From: Hohaiivirga grylli
GTDB lineage: Bacteria > Pseudomonadota > Alphaproteobacteria > Rhizobiales > Beijerinckiaceae
Direction of reading: 5' to 3'
Assembly: GCF_039655745.1 (NCBI RefSeq)
Contig: NZ_JBBYXI010000001.1
Span: forward strand, 558,001 to 622,000
DNA length: 64,000 bases
In this document: in pieces, positions 45,105 to 53,429 of the stretch
Position numbering within the stretch: position 1 is the first letter of the stretch
Layout of the letters: each line of letters begins with the position of its first letter
Program-made: the position numbers and the translations under genes
Notes under the pieces: model-generated
Databases searched by the model: none
Seen by the model: only the letters and a program-made list of their open reading frames with translations
Told to the model about the DNA's origin: nothing

Positions 45105-45803
45105 ATGCCAACCATTGCTCTTGTTGATGATGACCGTAATATCCTGACGTCGGTTTCCATTGCGCTTGAAGCGGAGGGATATCGTATTCAGACATATACG
45201 GATGGTGCATCTGCATTGGACGGTCTGACACAGTCTCCACCTGATCTGGCAATTTTTGATATCAAAATGCCACGCATGGATGGAATGGAGCTTCTGCGCC
45301 GGTTCCGTCAGAAATCAGACATGCCGGTCATCTTCCTGACCTCGAAGGATGAAGAGATTGATGAGCTCTTCGGCCTCAAAATGGGGGCTGATGACTTTAT
45401 TCGCAAACCTTTCTCTCAAAGACTTCTGGTTGAACGTGTCAAAGCTGTTTTGAGACGTGCGGCCCCGCGTGATCAGGCTGCCGTGCGCGAGGCGGATGCC
45501 AAGGCCTTAGAGCGTGGTCAGCTAAAAATGGATCCGGAACGTCATACTTGTACATGGCAGGGCGAACCGGTGATTCTGACCGTGACAGAATTCCTGATTC
45601 TGCAGGCCCTTGCTCAGCGTCCGGGTGTTGTGAAAAGCCGCAATGCCCTGATGGATGCTGCTTATGATGATCAGGTCTATGTTGATGACCGCACAATAGA
45701 TAGTCATATCAAACGTCTGCGTAAGAAATTCCGTCTGGTTGATAAAGATTTTGATATGATTGAGACACTGTATGGTGTTGGCTATCGCTTCAAGGAAGCA
45801 TGA
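45105..45803 (+). CDS. chvI: response regulator ChvI (OmpR family)
   Basis: 232 residues from the ATG at 45105 (GAGGA upstream); the longer frame to 44949 is non-coding leader. Receiver domain 1-120 with the acidic pocket Asp8-Asp10 and phospho-acceptor Asp52 (FDIKMPRMDG), then a winged helix DNA-binding domain (about 135-230) with VTEFLILQALAQRPGVVKSR and DRTIDSHIKRLRKKF. First gene of the chvI-chvG-hprK-EIIA-HPr block. ChvI links acid or envelope stress to carbon metabolism in alphaproteobacteria. Confidence 0.94.
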   Translation: MPTIALVDDDRNILTSVSIALEAEGYRIQTYTDGASALDGLTQSPPDLAIFDIKMPRMDGMELLRRFRQKSDMPVIFLTSKDEEIDELFGLKMGADDFIRKPFSQRLLVERVKAVLRRAAPRDQAAVREADAKALERGQLKMDPERHTCTWQGEPVILTVTEFLILQALAQRPGVVKSRNALMDAAYDDQVYVDDRTIDSHIKRLRKKFRLVDKDFDMIETLYGVGYRFKEA

Positions 45804-45891
45804 TAGAAGCTGGTTCTCAAATATACCGCGGAAAGCTTTTCTGCGGTATCATTACCGGTATATAAAATAGCCGGTAAATGGGGTCTGTTAT

Positions 45892-47706
45892 ATGGCGGCG
45901 GAACAATCTGGTAATACGGAGGCAGGGCAACGGGCCATTCCGCCACGTGGTCTGGTAAAGCTGCGCAAATTTTGGCGCAGCATTGTTGTGCGTGCTTCTT
46001 CAAGCCTGACACGCCGCATTGTTGTTCTTAATCTTGCAGGACTGTTCGCATTACTGCTTGGCTTTCTCTATCTGAACCAGTTCAGAGAAGGCCTGATTGA
46101 GGCACGTGTTCAGAGCCTGCTGACCCAAGGTGAAATTATTGCCGGTGCCATTGCCTCATCCGCAACTGTTGATACGGATACCATTACAATTGATCCAGAC
46201 AAGCTTTTGCAGATGCAGGCCGGTGAAACATTGGGGCTTGGTGATGATGCCGTTTCTCCTCTGGAGTTCTCCCTGAATCCTGAGCGTGTTGCACCATTAT
46301 TACGTCGGTTGGTAACGCCGACCCGCACGCGTGCCAGAATTTATGATCGCGATGGTGTTATGTTGTTGGATACGCGGGCTTTTTATTCCCGCGGTGATAT
46401 CTTCAGCTTTAACCTCCCGCCTGTTAACGGGCGTAAACATCCTTCATGGTTTCAGGAGACCTGGTCCGCTATCCGTGCCTGGTTCAACGGTATGCCAAAG
46501 AATGTTGATGACCTTGAGGCGATTGACGGGCTGAAGTTCTCTGAAGTCAGCGACGCTTTAAGAGGTAAGCGCCAGTATGAAGTCCGCGTTAATGGTCATG
46601 GCGAAACAATAGTTTCGGTTGCCGTTCCTGTTCAACGTTATCGCTCTGTGAGGGGAGCCTTGCTTCTGTCAACGCAAGGTGGTGATATTGACGGCATTAT
46701 TAGCGCGGAACGTATGGCCCTTGTCCGCATCTTCCTTGTTGCTGCTGCGGTTATGATTGTTCTGTCGATGGTTCTGGCCGGTGCAATTGTCGGCCCGGTT
46801 CGCAAGCTTGCCGAGGCGGCAGAACGCGTGCGCAAAGGCGTACGACTGCGGCAGGAAATTCCAGACTTTACAGACCGTTCTGATGAAATCGGGCATTTGT
46901 CTGGTGCGCTGAGAGATATGACACATGCGCTTTATAACCGGATCGAGGCCATTGAGCGTTTTGCGGCGGATGTCGCGCATGAGCTTAAAAACCCGCTGAC
47001 ATCATTACGCAGTGCAACGGAAACACTCCCTCTGGCCCGTAATGATGAATCCCGGGAACGGCTGATGGCAATCATCCAGCATGATGTGAGCCGTCTGGAT
47101 CGCCTGATAACTGACATTTCTGATGCGTCCCGCCTTGATGCAGAGCTTGTTCGGCAGGATGCAGAAGTGATTGATATCGGGCAGCTTCTTGAGGCTGTTG
47201 TTGGTGTTGCACAAGAGCGTCGGGCTGAGCATGAGCCTAATATTGTACTGACAATAGATTCCGATAAATCCGGAAATAATCTGTATCAGGTTCTTGGCCA
47301 TGATAGCCGTCTTGGGCAGGTTGTCAGCAACCTTATAGATAACGCGACATCCTTCTCACCTCCTGATGCGACAATTGATATTCATCTCTCCCGCAAAGAG
47401 CAGATGGTTGAGATTACAGTTGAAGATGAAGGGCCCGGTATCCCGCCTCATGCACTTGAGCGCGTTTTTGAGCGCTTCTACACCGACCGTCCTGATCAGG
47501 GTTTTGGTCAGAATTCGGGTCTTGGATTATCAATCTCACGCCAGATTATTGAGGCATATCGTGGAACGCTTACCGTTGAAAATCTGGTAAAACCAGGCGG
47601 CTCGGAGGATGATCCGGAAGATAGAAAAGGGGCACGGTTTATTATCAAATTACCGGTTTATATTGCTCCAAAACCAAGCCGTAACGCCAAGGCTGCAAAA
47701 AAATGA
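45892..47706 (+). CDS. chvG: sensor histidine kinase ChvG
   Basis: 604 residues. Cytoplasmic N-terminus, first membrane helix about 45-63 (LNLAGLFALLLGFLYLNQF), a periplasmic sensor domain to about 280, second membrane helix about 282-305, HAMP, then dimerisation domain with His363 in FAADVAHELKNPLTSL. The ATPase domain has NLIDNATSF (N box), VEDEGPGIP (G1) and GLGLSIS (G2). Partner of ChvI. Its stop overlaps the hprK start by 4 bases, tying envelope sensing to the PTS kinase. Confidence 0.94.
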   Translation: MAAEQSGNTEAGQRAIPPRGLVKLRKFWRSIVVRASSSLTRRIVVLNLAGLFALLLGFLYLNQFREGLIEARVQSLLTQGEIIAGAIASSATVDTDTITIDPDKLLQMQAGETLGLGDDAVSPLEFSLNPERVAPLLRRLVTPTRTRARIYDRDGVMLLDTRAFYSRGDIFSFNLPPVNGRKHPSWFQETWSAIRAWFNGMPKNVDDLEAIDGLKFSEVSDALRGKRQYEVRVNGHGETIVSVAVPVQRYRSVRGALLLSTQGGDIDGIISAERMALVRIFLVAAAVMIVLSMVLAGAIVGPVRKLAEAAERVRKGVRLRQEIPDFTDRSDEIGHLSGALRDMTHALYNRIEAIERFAADVAHELKNPLTSLRSATETLPLARNDESRERLMAIIQHDVSRLDRLITDISDASRLDAELVRQDAEVIDIGQLLEAVVGVAQERRAEHEPNIVLTIDSDKSGNNLYQVLGHDSRLGQVVSNLIDNATSFSPPDATIDIHLSRKEQMVEITVEDEGPGIPPHALERVFERFYTDRPDQGFGQNSGLGLSISRQIIEAYRGTLTVENLVKPGGSEDDPEDRKGARFIIKLPVYIAPKPSRNAKAAKK

Positions 47707-48185
47707 AGCCGGAGCGATCAACAATACATGCCAATTGCATTCTTATTGACGATATTGGTGTTTTGATCCGGGGGAATACTGGTTCGGGAAAGTCAACAGT
47801 TTCGAGAAAACTGATAGCTGCAGCACAGGCCAGCAGCATGTTTGGATGTCTTGTCAGTGATGATCGTACAAGGCTGGAAGTTCAGCATGGTCGTCTGATT
47901 GCACGTCCGGTAGAGATGATCAGCGGGCTTATTGAAATTCGTGGAGTTGGTATTGTTAAAGTGCCCTCTGAAGAAGCTGCCGTTATCAGACTGGTTATTG
48001 ACCTGACTGAACAGGCGCCTCGTATGCCGGAAGAAGGGGCGGAAACGGTTAATCTGCTTGGTGTCAAATTGCCGCATCTTGTTTGGCTCAAAAATGACGA
48101 TATTGCCTCTTATATTCTGGATGTCGTCAAAGGTACTGCAACAGGTGCTGATGGCGTTCACATTGATTTTAAAAGACTTTTATAG
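47703..48185 (+). CDS. hprK: HPr kinase/phosphorylase, short alphaproteobacterial form
   Basis: 160 residues, the C-terminal catalytic domain only, as is normal in alphaproteobacteria (about half the Firmicutes size). P-loop GNTGSGKST (about 22-30) and the HprK signature LIEIRGVGIVKV (about 76-87). It phosphorylates or dephosphorylates a serine of HPr (Ser68 here). ATGA overlap with chvG. Together with the two following PTS proteins and no EIIB/EIIC it forms a regulatory, non-transporting PTS. Confidence 0.92.
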   Translation: MKPERSTIHANCILIDDIGVLIRGNTGSGKSTVSRKLIAAAQASSMFGCLVSDDRTRLEVQHGRLIARPVEMISGLIEIRGVGIVKVPSEEAAVIRLVIDLTEQAPRMPEEGAETVNLLGVKLPHLVWLKNDDIASYILDVVKGTATGADGVHIDFKRLL

Positions 48186-48381
48186 CGTATAAGTTTATAA
48201 TTCCTGCGATATAGACACAAAAATAACAGGTCTATATACAAAAGGATATGTATATGAAAAGTAAGGTTTTTTCGGTTTTTAAGATACTTTTTTAGAATTA
48301 ATTGTAATTAGCCTCTTGAACTTGGCGCGCCATTGACGAAAATAAGCGCCCGCCCCAAGGGGTGTTGGGATTTGGATTGCT
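48186..48381. promoter_or_regulatory. spacer between hprK and EIIA gene
   Basis: 196 AT-rich bases. An internal promoter for the EIIA-HPr pair is likely. I see no clear terminator after hprK. Confidence 0.3.
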
Positions 48382-48783
48382 ATGATAGGTATGGTGCTCG
48401 TCACCCACGGCCATCTGGCGCTGGAGTTTAAAGCAGCGTTGGAGCATGTGGTCGGTACACAAGAACAGCTCGAAACGATTACGATCGGTCCCGAGGACGA
48501 TATGGAATCTCGTCGTAAGGATATTATGGAGGCTGTGTGCCGCGTTAATTCCGGGCAGGGTGTTGTCGTTTTGACAGATATGTTCGGTGGAACCCCTTCA
48601 AATCTTGCGCTCTCATGCATGAGCAACAAGCTTGTAGAAGTCGTTGCCGGTATAAACCTGCCAATGCTCATTAAATTTGCAAGCGTCCGTGAGCATGAAA
48701 CACTGGAAGATGCCGTCCTGCATGCGCAGGAAGCAGGGCGCAAGTACATCAACGTTGCGTCCCGTGTTTTAGCGGGTAAATAA
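48382..48783 (+). CDS. PTS EIIA component, mannose/fructose type
   Basis: 133 residues of the EIIA-Man fold. The phospho-acceptor is His9 in VLVTHGHLA, and the family block VVLTDMFGGTPSNLA is at about 62-77. No EIIB, EIIC or EIID genes occur here, so it serves as a regulatory phosphocarrier that receives phosphate from HPr, as in other alphaproteobacteria with this gene order. HPr follows after 28 bases. Confidence 0.93.
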   Translation: MIGMVLVTHGHLALEFKAALEHVVGTQEQLETITIGPEDDMESRRKDIMEAVCRVNSGQGVVVLTDMFGGTPSNLALSCMSNKLVEVVAGINLPMLIKFASVREHETLEDAVLHAQEAGRKYINVASRVLAGK

Positions 48784-48811
48784 TCAACGAATTTTCTGGG
48801 TGGGCACAAGA

Positions 48812-49147
48812 ATGACAGATGGTGCAAATCATAACGCGGGTGATTGTGACTGCCCTCCGGTAACTGTGCCAGAGGGCGCACTTGTCCGTGAATTAAAGAT
48901 TGTCAATCGCAAGGGATTGCATGCCCGTGCTTCGGCAAAGTTTGTCCAGACTTCAGAAAGCTTTAATGCAACAGTCGCGGTAACGCGCTGTGGTGAGACT
49001 GTTGGTGGTTCTTCCATCATGGGCCTGCTGACTTTGGCTGCAGCCCAAGGCACCACCATTACGGTTGTCACGTCCGGTGAGCAGGCGGAAGCCTGTCTGG
49101 AAGCCTTGTCTGATCTCGTTTCTAACCGTTTTGGTGAAGACGAATAA
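48812..49147 (+). CDS. HPr family phosphocarrier protein
   Basis: 111 residues from the ATG at 48812 (GGTGGG eight bases upstream); a GTG at 48800 is less likely. A 24-residue acidic, Cys-containing N-terminal extension (DCDCPP) precedes the HPr core. Phospho-His37 in GLHARAS and regulatory Ser68 in GGSSIMGLL keep the canonical 31-residue spacing (His15/Ser46 of other HPr). The intact serine site fits with hprK three genes upstream. EI is outside the window. Confidence 0.93.
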   Translation: MTDGANHNAGDCDCPPVTVPEGALVRELKIVNRKGLHARASAKFVQTSESFNATVAVTRCGETVGGSSIMGLLTLAAAQGTTITVVTSGEQAEACLEALSDLVSNRFGEDE

Positions 49148-49182
49148 TTTTTGATATAAAGAAATCTTTATGTCTTTATTGA

Positions 49183-49209
49183 ACTGTGTGCCGCATTCTG
49201 TTACACAGT
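49183..49209 (+). promoter_or_regulatory. inverted repeat in front of ahcY
   Basis: ACTGTGT (49183-49189) and ACACAGT (49203-49209) are perfectly complementary over 13 bases, 40 bases before the ahcY ATG. There is no U-tract, so it is more likely an operator or leader stem than a terminator. It does not match the SAH riboswitch. Confidence 0.4.
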
Positions 49210-49248
49210 GAGTGAATTTTATTGCTCAAACCATTTCAGGAATAGAAC

Positions 49249-50646
49249 ATGTCAAACGACTACGTCGTGAAGGATATTGGCCTCGCCGATTGGGGCCGTA
49301 AGGAAATTTCCATCGCTGAAACAGAAATGCCGGGCCTGATGGCTATTCGTGAAGAATATGCTTCAAGCCAGCCACTTAAAGGCGCTCGCATTACTGGCTC
49401 ACTGCATATGACCATTCAGACAGCTGTTCTGATTGAGACACTGGCAACTCTTGGTGCTGATATCCGCTGGGCTTCATGCAATATCTATTCAACTCAGGAT
49501 CACGCAGCAGCTGCCATCGCAGCTAGCGGTATTCCGGTTTTTGCCGTTAAGGGTGAAAGCCTGACAGATTACTGGAACTACACCCGCAAAATCCTTGAAT
49601 GGGGTGATGGCGGTACACCAAACATGATTCTCGACGATGGTGGCGATGTCACCATGCTGGTTCATCTGGGTCTGCGCGCTGAGCAGGGTGATACAGCATT
49701 CCTCGACAAGCCAGGCTCTGAAGAAGAAGAGATCCTGTTTGCTCTGATCCGTCGTACACTGACGGAAAAGCCAGGCTGGTTCGCTGAACTTGCCAAGAAC
49801 ATTCGCGGTGTTTCCGAAGAAACAACAACAGGTGTTCATCGTCTTTATGCCATGGCCAAGGAAGGCAAGCTGCTCTTCCCTGCCATCAACGTCAACGACT
49901 CTGTCACAAAGTCCAAGTTCGACAACCTTTATGGCTGCCGTGAATCTCTGGTTGACGGTATCCGCCGTGGTACGGACGTTATGATGTCCGGTAAGGTTGC
50001 CATGGTTGCTGGTTTCGGTGACGTTGGTAAGGGTTCTGCCGCATCTCTGCGTAATGCAGGTTGCCGCGTTCTGGTTTCTGAAGTTGATCCGATCTGCGCC
50101 CTTCAGGCTGCGATGGAAGGCTATGAAGTCACAACAATGGAAGATGCCGCTCCGCGTGCTGACATCTTTGTCACCGCAACAGGTAACAAGGACATCATCC
50201 GTATCGAACATATGCGCGCCATGAAGGATCGTGCCATTGTTTGTAACATCGGTCACTTCGATAACGAGATTCAGGTTGCTTCACTTCAGAACCTGACATG
50301 GAACAACATCAAACCTCAGGTTGATGAAATTTCATTCCCGGATGGCAAGCGCATCATTCTTCTGTCCGAAGGTCGTCTCGTCAATCTGGGTAACGCAACA
50401 GGTCATCCATCCTTCGTGATGTCTGCATCCTTTGCAAACCAGACACTGGCTCAGATTGAGCTGTTCCAGAAGTCAGACAAGTATGAAAATCAGGTCTATA
50501 CTCTGCCGAAGTTCCTTGACGAGAAGGTTGCCATGCTGCACCTCGCCAAGATCGGTGTGAAGCTGACAAAGCTCAGCAAGGAACAGGCTGACTATATCGG
50601 TGTGAAGGTTGAAGGTCCGTTTAAGTCAGACCACTACCGTTACTGA
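49249..50646 (+). CDS. ahcY: adenosylhomocysteinase (SAH hydrolase)
   Basis: Splits S-adenosylhomocysteine to adenosine and homocysteine, keeping methylation going. 465 residues, the long form common in proteobacteria. Substrate-domain text MTIQTAVLIETLATLGADIR and WASCNIYSTQDHAAAAIA; NAD-binding motif VAGFGDVGKGSAASLRNAG near 250; C-terminal KSDHYRY tail that reaches the partner subunit's NAD. Strong codon bias (many C-ending codons) suggests high expression. Own intrinsic terminator follows. Confidence 0.97.
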   Translation: MSNDYVVKDIGLADWGRKEISIAETEMPGLMAIREEYASSQPLKGARITGSLHMTIQTAVLIETLATLGADIRWASCNIYSTQDHAAAAIAASGIPVFAVKGESLTDYWNYTRKILEWGDGGTPNMILDDGGDVTMLVHLGLRAEQGDTAFLDKPGSEEEEILFALIRRTLTEKPGWFAELAKNIRGVSEETTTGVHRLYAMAKEGKLLFPAINVNDSVTKSKFDNLYGCRESLVDGIRRGTDVMMSGKVAMVAGFGDVGKGSAASLRNAGCRVLVSEVDPICALQAAMEGYEVTTMEDAAPRADIFVTATGNKDIIRIEHMRAMKDRAIVCNIGHFDNEIQVASLQNLTWNNIKPQVDEISFPDGKRIILLSEGRLVNLGNATGHPSFVMSASFANQTLAQIELFQKSDKYENQVYTLPKFLDEKVAMLHLAKIGVKLTKLSKEQADYIGVKVEGPFKSDHYRY

Positions 50647-50668
50647 TTTCAGTTTTTAAAAGTCACAG

Positions 50669-50694
50669 GCCCGGCAGTTTTGCCGGGCTTTTTT
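50669..50694 (+). terminator. intrinsic terminator of ahcY
   Basis: GCCCGGCA (50669-50676) and TGCCGGGC (50681-50688) pair perfectly over GTTT, followed by six T's. Confidence 0.92.
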
Positions 50695-50825
50695 GTTTCA
50701 AACAGAGATTGTTCTGGAAAAGGGTGGAAGAGTAGGTGGATGACCTTTTCTTTCGCTTCTGGCATTTAGCATAGGCGGGTTAAAGTGACTGATTCGCAAG
50801 GCAGGTCGCTCACATTGGCTATCTG

Positions 50826-53333
50826 ATGTCCAGGAAAGATGAAATGTTCGCTCATAGGCAGAAACAGCAGAAGAAAGACAGCAGGTTATCAAGAACCTTA
50901 AGTCTTGCTGCATCTCTGTTGGGCAGCACCTTTCTGGCTGGAAATGCAGTTGCTCAGACAACGCGGATATCACCCTTGTCCATGGCTGGGTTAGACCCCG
51001 CAAATATTGTCTCCTTTGCGATTGCGGCTGGTTTGACGGTTTTCTCTGTTGCGGCTGCGAGCGCACTGGTTTTTGAGCGGCGCAAGGGGCAGCGCCAGCA
51101 GGCTGCTCTATTGGCTGAAATTGCTGCTCTCAAGGAAGCTGAAGATCGTATTCAGCTGATCCTTGGCGTTGAAAAGCAATTAATTGTCAGCTGGTCTGGA
51201 CGGGCAGAACCACATTTCGAGGGTGACCCATCTGTTGCAGGTGCGGGTACGAGCGTCAAACGGGCACTGGCATTCGGTTCCTGGGTGGCTGCAACAGATG
51301 TTGCAAAGCTGGAAGCTGCTCTTGAGGCTCTTAAGCAGAGAGGAACAGGTTTTCGTCTTATTCTGCGTCGGCTCAATGGTGGTTTTGTTGAAGCACTTGG
51401 CGCAACCTGTGCCGGGCAGGCCGTTCTCCGACTGAAAGATATCGGCGATGAGAGATCTGATTTTCTCAGAGTGCAGTCAGAGCTGAATGATATTCAGTGT
51501 GATTTGGATGCCGTGATTGGTCTGTTGGATTCATTGGCGCATCCTGTCTGGTTCCGTGACGCAAAGGATGTTCTGATCTGGACGAATAAGGCATTTCTTG
51601 ATGCTGTTGAGGCTGACACACTTGTTGAAGCCCGTGAGCGTTCTCTTGAGCTTCTTGACCGGATGGCGCGTGAAGAATCTGCCAGACGTCGGACAGCTGG
51701 TGAAGCTTATGAAGCCCGTGTGGCTGCTGTTGTTGCAGGGAAACGCCGTATCGTTGATGTTGTTGAGCGTCTGACTCCGGGTGGAAGTGCGGGTATTGCC
51801 ATTGACGTGACAGATCTTGAAGCGATGCGCTCAGATCTGCGGCGGCAGACAGAGGCCCATGGGCAAACCCTTGATCAGCTACCAACAGCTGTTGCCATTT
51901 TTGATAAAACGCAGAAGCTGTCGTTCTATAATGCAGCCTATAAAAGCCTTTGGGGTATATCAGCAAGCTTGCTGGACAGTCATCCGACAGATGGTGAAAT
52001 TCTGGAAAATCTCCGGACTGACAGGAAGCTTCCCGAACAGGCTGATTTCCGTACATGGAAGGCGGAAGTGTTATCAGCTTATCATGCTGTTGAGCCGCGG
52101 GAAATGTGGTGGCACCTTCCGGACAGACGTACATTACGCGTTGTTGCCAATCCTAACCCGCAGGGTGGCCTGACCTATCTGTTTGATGATGTTTCGGACC
52201 GCTTCCAGCTTGAAACAGATTTCAATGCACTGGTACGTGTACAGGGTGAGACACTGGATACCCTGCGCGAAGGTGTAGCGGTATTTGGGCAGGATGGTAA
52301 ACTGCGCCTCTCTAATCATGCATTTGCTGAAATGTGGAACCTGTCGCATGAGCGGCTGGCTGAGCATCCGCATATTGACGTTGTTATCGGGAAGTGCCGG
52401 GAGCTTGCTCCGGAAAGTGCAGCATGGGTTGATATCCGTGCAGCAGTTGCCAGTTTGCCGGAAACCCGGTTGGGAACAACCTGTCGTATTGAACGCACTG
52501 ATGAAGTCAGTATTGAATGTATGGCTCAGCCGCTACCGGATGGTGCGACCCTGCTCACCTTCAGTGACATCACGGCAAGTGAAAAATTTGCCAAAGCACT
52601 GACTGAACGAAATGCTGCACTTGAGCGCGCTTCCAATCTGCGCGATCTGTTCGTTTATGATGTTTCTTATGAATTGCGTTCACCACTGACAAATATTGTT
52701 GGCTTCACGCAGATGCTTGGCAGTGAAACAATCGGCCCGCTGAATGAAAAACAGCGCGAGTATTCGGGGCATATTGAACGGTCATCTGAGGCACTGCTTG
52801 CCTTGCTCAATGATATTCTTGATCTGGCAGGGCTTGATGCTGGCTCATTACAGCTGGTGCCTGAGAATGTTGATATCCGTGAAGCGATTGAGACAGCGGT
52901 TCGGGGTATTGAAGACCGTATTGCAGAGGCCGGTCTCCGGCTGGAATTTGATGTTCCTGACGATATTGGAGCCTTTACCGCTGACGGCAAACGTATAAGA
53001 CAAATTCTGTTCCACATGCTGTCCGGGGCTGTTGGTGCATCAGCTGCCCAGCAGGCTATCCGTATTTCTGCACGCCGGGAGAATGAGCAGATCGCATTGA
53101 GTGTTGCAGATGAAGGGCAGGGTGTTTCGGCCTCTATCCGTGCCCGTATCTTCGAAGGACAAGAAAGCAATAGCTATGATGGCGGTGGGCATCGTGGGGT
53201 TGGTCTGCAACTGGCAATCGTGCGTCAACTTGTGGAACTTCATGGCGGACATATTCAGCTTCAGACAACGGCAGGTAATGGTGCCATTATGACCTGCTTC
53301 TTCCCGACAAATCTGACGGGAGATGTATCATGA
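50826..53333 (+). CDS. divL: DivL-like PAS-domain pseudo-histidine kinase
   Basis: 835 residues: two hydrophobic segments near the N-terminus (about 25-44 and 60-78), several PAS-like domains (about 215-590), then a kinase core. The position normally held by the phosphorylated His is Tyr615 (VYDVSYELRSPLT), exactly the substitution known for Caulobacter DivL. The ATPase N box reads HMLSGAVGA instead of LLxNA, so catalysis is doubtful; G boxes (VADEGQGV, GVGLQLAIV) remain. DivL controls the CckA-CtrA cell-cycle relay. The order ahcY-divL-tsaE agrees with other alphaproteobacteria. Length and PAS layout differ somewhat from Caulobacter DivL (769 aa). Confidence 0.88.
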   Translation: MSRKDEMFAHRQKQQKKDSRLSRTLSLAASLLGSTFLAGNAVAQTTRISPLSMAGLDPANIVSFAIAAGLTVFSVAAASALVFERRKGQRQQAALLAEIAALKEAEDRIQLILGVEKQLIVSWSGRAEPHFEGDPSVAGAGTSVKRALAFGSWVAATDVAKLEAALEALKQRGTGFRLILRRLNGGFVEALGATCAGQAVLRLKDIGDERSDFLRVQSELNDIQCDLDAVIGLLDSLAHPVWFRDAKDVLIWTNKAFLDAVEADTLVEARERSLELLDRMAREESARRRTAGEAYEARVAAVVAGKRRIVDVVERLTPGGSAGIAIDVTDLEAMRSDLRRQTEAHGQTLDQLPTAVAIFDKTQKLSFYNAAYKSLWGISASLLDSHPTDGEILENLRTDRKLPEQADFRTWKAEVLSAYHAVEPREMWWHLPDRRTLRVVANPNPQGGLTYLFDDVSDRFQLETDFNALVRVQGETLDTLREGVAVFGQDGKLRLSNHAFAEMWNLSHERLAEHPHIDVVIGKCRELAPESAAWVDIRAAVASLPETRLGTTCRIERTDEVSIECMAQPLPDGATLLTFSDITASEKFAKALTERNAALERASNLRDLFVYDVSYELRSPLTNIVGFTQMLGSETIGPLNEKQREYSGHIERSSEALLALLNDILDLAGLDAGSLQLVPENVDIREAIETAVRGIEDRIAEAGLRLEFDVPDDIGAFTADGKRIRQILFHMLSGAVGASAAQQAIRISARRENEQIALSVADEGQGVSASIRARIFEGQESNSYDGGGHRGVGLQLAIVRQLVELHGGHIQLQTTAGNGAIMTCFFPTNLTGDVS

Positions 53334-53429
53334 AGCGGCTCAATAATTTTAAAACGGTTTCTTTAGGTTCTTCGTTTAGCCTCTTTTGCCAGCTAAAGCC
53401 CAAGTTTATTTTAACCAGGATGCAATGTG

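Noticed and set aside
49148..49248. Possible SAH riboswitch before ahcY
   Set aside because: Only a simple 7-bp inverted repeat is present; the conserved SAH-riboswitch core is missing.
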